Assembly (NCBI GenBank): GCA_012514415.1
Contig: JAAZAH010000233.1
Coordinates: 1-5,431 of the forward strand
DNA length: 5,431 nucleotides
Reading direction: 5' to 3'
Source: Sandaracinaceae bacterium
GTDB lineage: Bacteria; Myxococcota_A; Polyangia; Polyangiales; Houyiibacteriaceae
This document shows positions 1 through 5,431 of this stretch, in pieces (within the stretch, counting starts at the first letter, position 1; every line of letters begins with the position of its first letter). The notes under the pieces were generated by a model, which searched no databases, was not told the DNA's origin, and was given only the letters and a program-made list of their open reading frames with translations. Made by a program: the position numbers and the translations under genes.

Positions 1-254
1 AGATCCTCATCGATCCTGAGGACGATCTCGATTACGATACCTATTCTGGGGACGAGCTCATCCTCGATGGGCTGGTCCGCGAATACATCGTCCTCGCCAT
101 CCCCATGCAGATCCACTGCGAGGGGGGGTGCGAGATGCCGACGATTCCCGAATCGATCCGAGGCAAGGACGATATCTGGACAAAACCCGAGGTCGATCCA
201 CGCTTCGCCTCTCTTTTGAAGCTCAAAGACGATCTCACGAAAGATCAGGAGTAA
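1..254 (+). CDS. yceD: YceD/DUF177 family protein, 3' end (partial)
   Basis: Only the last 83 codons are present; the reading frame begins at base 3 and runs open to TAA at 252-254, with the start left of the window. YceD (DUF177, Pfam 02620) is a conserved protein encoded next to rpmF and linked to 23S rRNA/large-subunit biogenesis. Seen here: an acidic stretch (DPEDDLDYD) followed by the family signature, a strand-like run ending LVREYIVLAIPM, then a Cys pair in HCEGGC, and a C-terminal DPRFASLLKLKDDL segment like the usual 'DPRLAKLKEL' tail. The second half of the four-Cys motif (CPxCG) seen in many members is absent, as it also is in the gammaproteobacterial type. The ribosome-binding site of rpmF lies inside its last codons, so the two genes are probably co-translated. 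Identification rests on motif plus the rpmF neighbour; nothing competes as an alternative. Confidence 0.82.
   Translation, partial: ILIDPEDDLDYDTYSGDELILDGLVREYIVLAIPMQIHCEGGCEMPTIPESIRGKDDIWTKPEVDPRFASLLKLKDDLTKDQE
247..251 (+). promoter_or_regulatory. Ribosome-binding site of rpmF
   Basis: AGGAG lies 8 bases before the GTG at 260, embedded in the last codons of the upstream gene. It supports a GTG start for rpmF over the longer frame that opens at 128, whose extra N-terminus would overlap yceD and is not part of L32. Confidence 0.75.
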
Positions 255-259
255 ATCAA

Positions 260-451
260 GTGGCCGTTCCGAAGCAACGCACCAGCCGCGCCAAGCGCGA
301 TCAGCGCCGCGCCCAACACGATAAGGTTGTCGCGCCCAACGTGATCCCCTGCCCGAACTGCGGCGATATGATGCTCCCGCATCGCGTCTGCGGCTCGTGC
401 GGCCATTATAAGGGCCGCGAGATCCTCACCGGACCGAGCGATCAGGACTGA
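260..451 (+). CDS. rpmF: 50S ribosomal protein L32
   Basis: Encodes 63 residues, the normal size for bacterial L32, a small zinc-ribbon protein of the large ribosomal subunit. The start is GTG: the product then begins (fM)AVPKQRTSRAKRDQRR, the standard L32 opening, and AGGAG sits 8 bases upstream. The N-terminal third is basic and rRNA-binding in type. The zinc ribbon is complete, with CPNC at residues 31-34 and CGSC at 44-47, followed by GHYKGREIL, the conserved end of the fold. This is therefore the Zn-binding (C+) form, not the cysteine-free form that some bacteria keep for zinc limitation. The pairing with yceD five bases upstream is one of the most conserved bacterial neighbourhoods. A short DQD tail ends at TGA. 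Usually plsX follows; here fabG does. Confidence 0.96.
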   Translation: MAVPKQRTSRAKRDQRRAQHDKVVAPNVIPCPNCGDMMLPHRVCGSCGHYKGREILTGPSDQD

Positions 452-463
452 GTCGCCCACGCG

Positions 464-496
464 GCGCCGCGCCTTTTGAGTTGACGAGCGCGGCGC
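464..496 (+). repeat. Perfect 9-bp GC-only inverted repeat between rpmF and fabG
   Basis: GCGCCGCGC at 464-472 is exactly complementary to GCGCGGCGC at 488-496, with a 15-base loop that contains TTTT and TTGA. As RNA this would form a very stable hairpin about 20 bases before the fabG start. No T-run follows the right arm, so it does not look like a normal intrinsic terminator. It could be an mRNA processing or stabilising element between the ribosomal and the fatty acid part of the unit, a protein-binding palindrome, or chance in GC-rich DNA. I cannot choose between these from the sequence. Confidence 0.6.
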
Positions 497-505
497 GCTT
501 GGTCA

Positions 506-511
506 AAGAGG
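506..511 (+). promoter_or_regulatory. Ribosome-binding site deciding the fabG start
   Basis: AAGAGG directly abuts the ATG at 512 but lies 6 bases before the ATG at 518. Spacing therefore favours 518 as the start of fabG and makes 512 unlikely. Confidence 0.65.
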
Positions 512-517
512 ATGGGC

Positions 518-1264
518 ATGTTCAGCCTTCGGGATAGAGTGGCTCTCGTCACTGGCGGGAGCAGGGGGATTGGTCGCGCCATTTCGGTGACGCTTGCTCG
601 CGCTGGGGCTTTCGTCGCGGTGAATTACCGCGGCAACGCCAAGGCGGCCGAGCAGACGCTCGCGGAGATCCGCGAAGCCGGCGGTGACGGCGTCCTGCTC
701 CCCTTCGATGTCTCCGATCCCGAGGCGGTGGATGCGGCCATCAGCGCCTTTGTCAAAGAGCGCGGCAGACTCGATATCCTCGTCAATAACGCTGGTATCG
801 CGCTCGACCAGCTCCTCATGCGCGTGAGGCCCGAAGAGATCTCGCGCACCTTCGAGGCGAACGTTGCGGGCGCGATCTATTGCGCCAAGGCCGCGATCCG
901 GCCGATGATGCGCCAAAAGTATGGCCGCATCATTCAGATCTCGAGCGTCGTCGCGGAGACCGGGAATCCCGGGCAGGTCGTCTATTCAGCGTCGAAGGCG
1001 GCGCTGCTCGGCATGACGCGCACGCTCGCGCGCGAATACGCTTCGCGTGGGATCACGGTCAACGCCGTCACCCCCGGTTTCATCGAGACCGACATGACGG
1101 ACGCGCTTCCCGAGGCGGCGCGCGAGGGCATCCTTCGCACAACCCCGGTGGGGCGCATCGGTCGACCTGAAGAGGTCGCTGCGGCAGTTCTTTTTCTCGC
1201 CAGTGATGAGGCGGGTTATGTCACGGGGCAAACCCTCGGCGTCAACGGTGGGATGCACGTCTAA
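518..1264 (+). CDS. fabG: 3-oxoacyl-[acyl-carrier-protein] reductase
   Basis: NADPH-dependent reductase of type II fatty acid synthesis, reducing 3-oxoacyl-ACP to (R)-3-hydroxyacyl-ACP in the cytoplasm. The 248-residue product is a classical short-chain dehydrogenase of the usual FabG length (about 245). Seen: the Rossmann nucleotide-binding motif TGGSRGIG at 12-19; NNAG at 90-93; Asn115; and the catalytic Ser143, Tyr156 and Lys160 (YSASK), which with Asn115 complete the tetrad. Basic residues around R128-R137 (RPMMRQKYGR) match the surface that contacts ACP in E. coli FabG, and GFIETDMT near 188 and the C-terminal GYVTGQTLGVNGGM are typical. The start is taken at 518, not 512, because of the ribosome-binding-site spacing. 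Many SDR reductases look alike, but location directly before acpP and fabF makes FabG very secure. plsX, fabH and fabD, the expected upstream partners, are missing. Confidence 0.95.
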   Translation: MFSLRDRVALVTGGSRGIGRAISVTLARAGAFVAVNYRGNAKAAEQTLAEIREAGGDGVLLPFDVSDPEAVDAAISAFVKERGRLDILVNNAGIALDQLLMRVRPEEISRTFEANVAGAIYCAKAAIRPMMRQKYGRIIQISSVVAETGNPGQVVYSASKAALLGMTRTLAREYASRGITVNAVTPGFIETDMTDALPEAAREGILRTTPVGRIGRPEEVAAAVLFLASDEAGYVTGQTLGVNGGMHV

Positions 1265-1280
1265 ACCTTGGAATCGAGGG

Positions 1281-1301
1281 CGAGCGCGCAGCTCGGGTTT
1301 T
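1281..1301 (+). other. Weak stem-loop followed by a short T-run in the fabG-acpP spacer
   Basis: CGAGC (1281-1285) pairs with GCTCG (1291-1295) around a 5-base loop, and GGTTTT follows. The stem is only 5 bp and the T-run only four bases, so it is too weak to call a terminator. It might cause partial attenuation or be chance. Otherwise the 81-base spacer shows only the acpP ribosome-binding site; no promoter boxes could be recognised. Confidence 0.25.
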
Positions 1302-1335
1302 CCGCGAAGCGCACACGTCCCATGACCCATTCTCC

Positions 1336-1341
1336 GGAGGA
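1336..1341 (+). promoter_or_regulatory. Strong ribosome-binding site of acpP
   Basis: GGAGGA, close to perfect anti-16S complementarity, ends 4 bases before the ATG at 1346. It decides the start against two upstream in-frame candidates (TTG at 1268 and ATG at 1322) that lack such a site and would add residues not found in ACPs. A strong site suits the high abundance of ACP. Confidence 0.85.
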
Positions 1342-1345
1342 ATTC

Positions 1346-1579
1346 ATGTCAATCGCTCAGAAAGTTACAGAGATCATCTCCCAGCAGCTCGATGTCGACG
1401 TCGCAGAGATCAAGATGGAGGCGTCATTCATCGATGATCTCGGGGCGGACTCGCTCGCCATCGTTGAGCTCGTCCTCGCGCTCGAAGAGGAGTTCCAGAT
1501 CGAAATCCCCGACGAGGACACGGAGAAGATCCAAACCGTGCAGGATGCGATCCGCTACATCGAAGAGCATCGCGCCTGA
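1346..1579 (+). CDS. acpP: Acyl carrier protein
   Basis: Small acidic carrier that holds growing acyl chains as a thioester on 4'-phosphopantetheine and shuttles them between the fatty acid synthesis enzymes. The product is 77 residues, the standard ACP length. The attachment site is Ser36 in DLGADSLAIVEL (residues 31-42), followed by the acidic helix II (ALEEEF) and the conserved IPDED loop at 54-58. The tail TVQDAIRYIEEH matches helix IV. The start is fixed by GGAGGA upstream. One deviation: the position two after the modified serine, Asp in E. coli ACP (DSLD), is Ala here (DSLA), removing one negative charge from the partner-binding helix; overall the protein stays strongly acidic. It lies 81 bases after fabG and 67 before fabF, the conserved order for a primary fatty-acid ACP and not a polyketide carrier. 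Confidence 0.97.
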   Translation: MSIAQKVTEIISQQLDVDVAEIKMEASFIDDLGADSLAIVELVLALEEEFQIEIPDEDTEKIQTVQDAIRYIEEHRA

Positions 1580-1586
1580 GCCCTTT

Positions 1587-1616
1587 GGGGACCGCCCTTT
1601 CACGTCGGGCGGCCCC
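1587..1616 (+). other. Stable stem-loop between acpP and fabF
   Basis: GGGG (1587-1590), a single bulged A, and CCGCCC (1592-1597) pair with GGGCGG (1607-1612) and CCCC (1613-1616) around a 9-base loop. This gives ten GC pairs with one bulge, starting 7 bases after the acpP stop. No T-run follows, so it is not a standard intrinsic terminator. A plausible role, inferred only, is to protect the 3' end of an acpP-containing transcript or to set unequal acpP and fabF levels. Confidence 0.6.
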
Positions 1617-1631
1617 GACGTTCGGTCGTTT

Positions 1632-1638
1632 AAAGGGG
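1632..1638 (+). promoter_or_regulatory. Ribosome-binding site of fabF
   Basis: AAAGGGG lies 8 bases before the ATG at 1647. It supports this start, which also gives the expected KAS N-terminus (RRVVITGVG) with no extra residues. Confidence 0.6.
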
Positions 1639-1646
1639 TGTGACGC

Positions 1647-2891
1647 ATGCGCAGGGTCGTCATCACGGGAGTGGGCGCGGTCAGTCCGAACGGGCAAAGC
1701 GCCGAAGAGAGCTTCAGATCGCTCCTCCGAGGGGAGAGTGGGATCGATCGGATCACCCTCTTCGACCCTGAGAGCTTCGCTTCCCAAATTGCAGGCGAGG
1801 TCAAGGGCTTCGATCCCGAGACAGTCGTCGAAAAAAAGCGGGTCCGTGAGGGCTCGCGCTTCATCCACCTCGCCATGAAGGCGGCGGATGAAGCCGTAAA
1901 AAATTCGGGCTTCGCTCCAGCGACCGAGGAAGAGCTCAACCGCGTCGGCACCTATATTGGCGTCGGTTTTTGCGGGATTGAGGTCTTCGAACAAAACCAT
2001 CGCGTCTACCTCGAGCGAGGACCCCGCCGCATCAGCCCATATTTCATCCCCGCGACCATCTCAAACCTCGCAGCCGGTCAAGTCTCGATGCAGCACGGCT
2101 TTCGCGGGCCTTCGTATTGCGTGACGAGTGCTTGTTCCTCCGGTGGACACTCGATCGGCGAAGCGTTTGTCGCGATTCAGCGCGGTGTGATCGACGCCGC
2201 GGTCGCAGGCGGGACGGAGGCCGCGGTGACGCCGATGGGCGTTGGCGGATTCGCCGCGATGCGTGCGCTTTCCAAACGAAACGATGCGCCCAAATCCGCG
2301 AGTCGGCCGTTCGATCGCGGTCGCGATGGCTTCGTGATCGCCGAGGGGGCCGCGATCGTCATGCTCGAAGAGCGCGAGTCAGCGATTCACCGAGGTGCGA
2401 CGATCCTCGCCGAGATTGTGGGCTACGGCGCAAGCTCGGATGCGTATCATCTCACGCAGCCGTCGCCGGGCGGCGAGGGCGGGGCGCGCGCGATGAAGGC
2501 GGCCATTCAAGACGCAAAGATCGATCCGAGCGAGTTCGATTATGTGAATGCGCACGGCACCTCGACGCCGACGGGCGACATCCAAGAACTCATGGCGATC
2601 GCGAGCGTCTTCGGTTCGCGTGCAAAGAACGGGCTGATGGTCTCGAGCACCAAGAGCATGACGGGCCATCTTCTCGGCGCCGCGGGGGCGCTTGAAGCCG
2701 TCATCACGACACTGACGATCGCGCGCGGCATGGTGGCGCCCACGATCAACCTCGAGGATCCCGCCGAAGAAGCCGAGGGATTCGACCTCGTCCCGAATGA
2801 GGCGCGCGAGGCGCGCGTGCGGGTCGCGATCTCAAATAGCTTCGGCTTTGGCGGAACGAACGTGAGCCTCGTCTTCAAGGAACATTCATGA
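1647..2891 (+). CDS. fabF: 3-oxoacyl-[acyl-carrier-protein] synthase II (KAS II)
   Basis: Condensing enzyme of fatty acid elongation, joining malonyl-ACP to an acyl chain with loss of CO2. The product has 414 residues, normal for FabF. Thiolase-fold landmarks are all present: N-terminal RRVVITGVGAVSPNG; catalytic Cys163 in TSACSSGGHSIG; His303 in NAHGTSTPTGD; Lys336 and His341 in STKSMTGHLLGAAGA; and the C-terminal NSFGFGGTN loop at 397-405. The Cys-His-His triad marks the FabB/FabF class and excludes FabH (Cys-His-Asn). The intact Cys argues against a chain-length-factor or KASQ-type decarboxylase. FabF is preferred over FabB because of length and the acpP-fabF order. The stop codon overlaps the rpiB start, indicating translational coupling. 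With no fabH in the cluster, initiation must come from a gene elsewhere or another condensing enzyme. Confidence 0.96.
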   Translation: MRRVVITGVGAVSPNGQSAEESFRSLLRGESGIDRITLFDPESFASQIAGEVKGFDPETVVEKKRVREGSRFIHLAMKAADEAVKNSGFAPATEEELNRVGTYIGVGFCGIEVFEQNHRVYLERGPRRISPYFIPATISNLAAGQVSMQHGFRGPSYCVTSACSSGGHSIGEAFVAIQRGVIDAAVAGGTEAAVTPMGVGGFAAMRALSKRNDAPKSASRPFDRGRDGFVIAEGAAIVMLEERESAIHRGATILAEIVGYGASSDAYHLTQPSPGGEGGARAMKAAIQDAKIDPSEFDYVNAHGTSTPTGDIQELMAIASVFGSRAKNGLMVSSTKSMTGHLLGAAGALEAVITTLTIARGMVAPTINLEDPAEEAEGFDLVPNEAREARVRVAISNSFGFGGTNVSLVFKEHS

Positions 2892-3325
2892 GCAAAAAGA
2901 AGCTCTTTATCGCGGCCGATCACGCGGGCGTCGGTCTCAAAGCGCGGCTCGTCGAGAGTGCCCGCGAGCTCGGCTATGAAGCGATCGATCTCGGGACCCA
3001 TGATGAGTCGAGCGTTGACTATCCGGATTATGCGGCCGAGGTCGCGTCCCGGGTGCAGCGTGGCGAAGGCGTCGGGATCCTTGTTTGCGGCTCTGGCGTC
3101 GGGATGAGCATCGCGGCGAATCGCTTCAAGGGGGTCCGCGCCGCGCTCTGCACCGATCCCTACGTGGCGAAAGCCACACGCCAACACAACGACGCAAATG
3201 TGCTTTGCCTTGGTGCGCGCGTCGTGGGCGAAGGGCTCGCCGAAGAGATCTTCCGCACCTTCCTTGAGACGCCCTTCGAAGGCGGACGGCATCAGCGGCG
3301 CGTCGATAAGATCGAACGCTCCTAG
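2888..3325 (+). CDS. rpiB: Ribose-5-phosphate isomerase B
   Basis: Interconverts ribose 5-phosphate and ribulose 5-phosphate in the non-oxidative pentose phosphate pathway. At 145 residues it matches the RpiB/LacAB family. Seen: IAADHAG at 8-14 with Asp11 and His12 of the phosphosugar site; VDYPDYA at 43-49; CGSGVGMSIAANR at 67-79, with Cys67 the likely catalytic base and the glycines forming the anion hole; RQHNDANV at 98-105 with His100; Arg111; and the C-terminal His135/Arg138 region. Presence of the Cys and a single-gene arrangement favour RpiB over a LacA or LacB subunit. ATG overlaps the fabF stop as ATGA, and AAGGA at 2877-2881 lies inside the fabF end, so translation is probably coupled. 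An rpiB gene right after fabF is known from deltaproteobacterial-type clusters. The gene ends about 55 bases before the terminator. Confidence 0.95.
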   Translation: MSKKKLFIAADHAGVGLKARLVESARELGYEAIDLGTHDESSVDYPDYAAEVASRVQRGEGVGILVCGSGVGMSIAANRFKGVRAALCTDPYVAKATRQHNDANVLCLGARVVGEGLAEEIFRTFLETPFEGGRHQRRVDKIERS

Positions 3326-3380
3326 CATCAAGCCCCCAGCCCGCGTCGGCGCCGGCCCAAAACTCGGCCGTTGATTAAAG

Positions 3381-3417
3381 AAAAACCGCCACTTCGGATC
3401 CCGAAGGGCGGCTTTTT
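3381..3417. terminator. Bidirectional intrinsic terminator between rpiB and the RND gene
   Basis: AAAAA (3381-3385), then CCGCC (3386-3390), a bulged A, CTTCGG (3392-3397), loop ATC, CCGAAG (3401-3406), GGCGG (3407-3411), C, and TTTTT (3413-3417). The stem is 11 bp with one bulge. The T-run on the right serves rpiB on the plus strand; the A-run on the left is a T-run for the minus strand and serves the convergent transporter gene. The remaining convergent spacer (3326-3448) holds only two 5-bp stems (3353-3370 and 3434-3447), too weak to call. Confidence 0.93.
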
Positions 3418-3448
3418 CACGAGCGTTTCTTACCGGACCCGCGTCCGA

Positions 3449-5431
3449 TCAGGCTTCACGCTTTTTGCGAAGCCCAGCCGTCATGCGCCCAACACCTGCC
3501 CGGAGGGTGTCGAGCCGTGCATTCGTCCAAAGTTGAAGATCATCGAGCCACGTGTAGATGACCGGTGTCCCGATGAGCGTGAGGAGAAGCGCGAGTGTCT
3601 GCCCACCAAGAACGATGCCCGCGATGGCGTGGTTCGTACCCGCCCCTGCCCCCCGGCTGAGAAGCAGCGGGATCATGCCTGCGACGAAGGCGAGCGTCGT
3701 CATCAAGATCGGACGAAGCCGGTCGCGGTTCGCCAGCATGATCGCGTCGGGACGCGTGAAGCCCTCGCGCCTTAGCGTCAGCGTATGGTCGATCTGAAGG
3801 ATCGAGTTCTTCTTCACAATGCCAAAGAGGACGAGAAGTCCAAGCATCGAAAAGAGATTCAGGGACTGGCCAAAGATTGCGAGAGAGAGGAGGGCGAAGG
3901 GCACTGTCAACGGCAGCGAGCTCATGATCGAGATGGGATAGATCCAGCTCTCGAACTGCGCCGCGATGATGAGGTACATGAAGACGAACGAAAGTACGAT
4001 TGCGAGCGCGAAGCCGGCGGCCGCCTTCTCGAATTCCTTCGCCTGACCCGTGAGGAGCGTCGAATAGCCCGCCGGCATTCCGAAGGACTCCACGGTCTCG
4101 TCGAGCGCGCGGAGGATGTTCGCCGTCGAGGCCTCGGACGTGACGTATGCGTAGATGAGAATGCTGCGATCGCGTGCGACGCGCTGAATCGCAGACGGTC
4201 CGCGTCCCTCGTCGATACGCGTCACCTGCGATAGCGGGATGAGTCTCCCGTCCGCGGCGCGCACTTTATAGCGCTCGAGATCGGCGATCTGCCGTCGGTG
4301 ATCCTCACCGGCTCGGAGGTTCACGTCGAATTGCTTTCCGTCGAGCGCGAGCTTCGTCACGTCTTGTCCGCCGATGAGAATGCGAAGTGTTTCGGCGATG
4401 GACGCGACCGATACTCCGAGCTCCCCGGCGCGGGCGCGGTCGATCTCAACGCGGATCTCGGGACGCCCCACGCGGTAGGTATGGTCGGCTTGAGCGACGC
4501 CGCGCTGTTTTTGGAGGACGGCGACGAGCTCATCCGCGTATTGCTCGAGGCGCTCGAGATCGGGACCGCGGACGAGGTATTGGATCGGCGCTGCCTGAGG
4601 TCCTGACGTCCCGAAGGGAGAGACCTGCGAGACAGCCGCGCGCACTCCCGTCGCCTCGATGAACGGTGGAAGCTCCTCGTCGCGGATGTATTGGATGATC
4701 TCTTGAGCGGAGCGCTTTCGCTCGCCGTGTGGCGCAAGAGCGACGTAGATGAGCGATTCGTTATCGCCGCGGCCGCTGATATCGCCCTCGGGGCTGCCTG
4801 TCATGACAACCGTATACCGAACCTCCGGGATCAGACGGATGCGCCGCGCAAGCCGCTCGCTGATGATCTCGGTTTCGGCGAGCGACGTACCGAGCGGGGC
4901 CTCGATCGTGATGTCGAAGCGCCCCTCATCATCGTCCGGCATGAACGAGGTGGGCACGATCGAGGCGATGAGAGGGACGGCGAAAAGCGAGCCGATCATG
5001 ATGAGCCCGATCAGCCACCTTCGCTCCATCGAAAAGGCGAGGATCTTTCCATACGCCCTTTCGAGAAATCCGTCTTCGAGTTCAAAGCCGGACTCACCCC
5101 GGAAATGCTCGCGGTAGCGGGCGCGTTCTTCCGCCGCACTCAGAAGCGGCGCCTCTTCATGCTCGGGTTTCGGTCGCTTCGACACGCCCTCACCGGTCGA
5201 TTTCAGCCATTTGGCACCGAGCATCGGCGTGAGGCTGAAGGCGACGAAGAGCGAAATCATCACGGCGACGCTCATCGTGATGCCGAAGGAGCCGAGAAAG
5301 CGTCCCACGATTCCGCCCATAAAGACCACGGGGAGGAAGACCGCCACAAGGGAGAGCGTGGTCGCGAGGACGGCGAGGCCGATGTCCTTCGTCGCGTCGC
5401 GCGCCGCCTTCTTGGGATCGAGTTTGCGCTC
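3449..5431 (-). CDS. RND-family efflux transporter, inner-membrane subunit (5' part beyond window)
   Basis: Proton-driven efflux permease of the AcrB/MexB type, working in the inner membrane with a periplasmic adaptor and an outer-membrane channel. 660 residues are visible, open to the right edge; full proteins have about 1,040, so roughly the first 400 (including the TM4 Asp pair) are outside. In visible numbering: ARDATKDIGLAVLATTLSLVAVFLPVVFMGGIVGRF at the edge is the TM5 region (read in pieces: RDATKDIG, then VAVFLPVVF); TM6 ends near SLTPMLGAKWLK; a charged cytoplasmic linker follows (about 77-128); TM7 near 139-159; FMPDDDEG near 164; the second periplasmic porter/docking half; then TM8-TM12. 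In TM10, VKKNSI puts Lys541 at the AcrB Lys940 position, and RLRPILMT (571-578) carries the Arg971 and Thr978 equivalents, so proton relay residues seen here are intact. HAE1 type is likely; substrate cannot be told. It ends in RKKREA and TGA. Confidence 0.93.
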   Translation of the reverse strand, partial: ERKLDPKKAARDATKDIGLAVLATTLSLVAVFLPVVFMGGIVGRFLGSFGITMSVAVMISLFVAFSLTPMLGAKWLKSTGEGVSKRPKPEHEEAPLLSAAEERARYREHFRGESGFELEDGFLERAYGKILAFSMERRWLIGLIMIGSLFAVPLIASIVPTSFMPDDDEGRFDITIEAPLGTSLAETEIISERLARRIRLIPEVRYTVVMTGSPEGDISGRGDNESLIYVALAPHGERKRSAQEIIQYIRDEELPPFIEATGVRAAVSQVSPFGTSGPQAAPIQYLVRGPDLERLEQYADELVAVLQKQRGVAQADHTYRVGRPEIRVEIDRARAGELGVSVASIAETLRILIGGQDVTKLALDGKQFDVNLRAGEDHRRQIADLERYKVRAADGRLIPLSQVTRIDEGRGPSAIQRVARDRSILIYAYVTSEASTANILRALDETVESFGMPAGYSTLLTGQAKEFEKAAAGFALAIVLSFVFMYLIIAAQFESWIYPISIMSSLPLTVPFALLSLAIFGQSLNLFSMLGLLVLFGIVKKNSILQIDHTLTLRREGFTRPDAIMLANRDRLRPILMTTLAFVAGMIPLLLSRGAGAGTNHAIAGIVLGGQTLALLLTLIGTPVIYTWLDDLQLWTNARLDTLRAGVGRMTAGLRKKREA

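Noticed and set aside
477..509. Possible promoter with TTGACG at 481-486 as a -35 box
   Set aside because: No acceptable -10 box lies 16-18 bases downstream; that region is GC-rich, then CAAAGA. The TTGACG is also in the loop of the inverted repeat.
512..517. Earlier fabG start (ATG at 512, product 250 residues)
   Set aside because: The ribosome-binding site AAGAGG abuts this ATG with no spacer, whereas the ATG at 518 has 6 bases. Two extra residues (MG) are also not needed for the fold.
1268..1345. N-terminally extended ACP from TTG at 1268 or ATG at 1322
   Set aside because: Neither has a ribosome-binding site, the extension is unlike ACPs, and GGAGGA correctly spaced before 1346 settles the start.
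1424..2000. Two overlapping minus-strand open frames of 175 and 190 codons opposite acpP and fabF
   Set aside because: They overlap each other in different frames and cover the active-site-coding parts of real genes; composition is that of a shadow frame.
2540..3331. Long open frame of 263 codons on the minus strand, opposite fabF and rpiB
   Set aside because: It lies entirely antisense to two certain genes, spans their junction, and its translation shows no recognisable motif. Long antisense frames are expected in GC-rich coding DNA.
3434..3447. Short stem CGGAC/GTCCG next to the stop codon of the RND gene
   Set aside because: Only 5 bp with a 4-base loop and no T-run on the minus strand; the terminator at 3381-3417 is far better and serves that gene.
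3371..4606. Several plus-strand open frames (for example 3371-3775, 3785-4234, 4298-4606)
   Set aside because: All lie opposite the RND transporter, have no family motifs, and are rich in Arg as expected for antisense shadows of GC-rich genes.

Overview
The window reads as a stretch of an ordinary, GC-rich, Gram-negative bacterial chromosome. The plus strand carries a housekeeping block in the order yceD (DUF177, 3' end only), rpmF, fabG, acpP, fabF, rpiB. The minus strand carries the C-terminal two thirds of an RND efflux transporter, convergent with rpiB. The order acpP-fabF-rpiB, the style of the L32 protein and an inner-membrane RND pump of HAE1 type fit the broad deltaproteobacterial/Myxococcota-like lineages. 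That placement is an inference from gene order and family resemblance; no marker here fixes the taxon.

Region by region: 1-254 is the end of a YceD/DUF177 protein. At 260-451 a GTG-started rpmF follows after a 5-base gap. At 452-517 there is a short spacer with a perfect 9-bp GC-only inverted repeat. At 518-1264 is fabG (start moved two codons downstream on ribosome-binding-site spacing). At 1346-1579 is acpP behind a strong GGAGGA site. At 1580-1646 is a spacer with a stable hairpin. At 1647-2891 is fabF. At 2888-3325 is rpiB, overlapping the fabF stop by ATGA. At 3326-3448 is the convergent intergenic region, holding a bidirectional intrinsic terminator at 3381-3417. At 3449-5431 (minus strand) is the RND transporter, whose N-terminal part lies beyond the right edge.

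How the genes work together: YceD and L32 belong to ribosome (23S rRNA/large subunit) biogenesis. FabG, AcpP and FabF are the ketoreductase, carrier and condensing enzyme of type II fatty acid elongation. RpiB interconverts ribose 5-phosphate and ribulose 5-phosphate and is probably a co-transcribed passenger. No convincing promoter is visible between yceD and rpiB, so the block is probably one transcription unit started left of the window and ended at the shared terminator. The transporter is an unrelated unit arriving from the other side.

The most notable point is an absence: plsX, fabH and fabD, which usually lie between rpmF and fabG, are not there. rpmF is followed directly by fabG across 66 bases containing the inverted repeat. 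I see no mobile element, CRISPR array, tRNA or rRNA, and nothing in the window that looks like an undescribed biological system.
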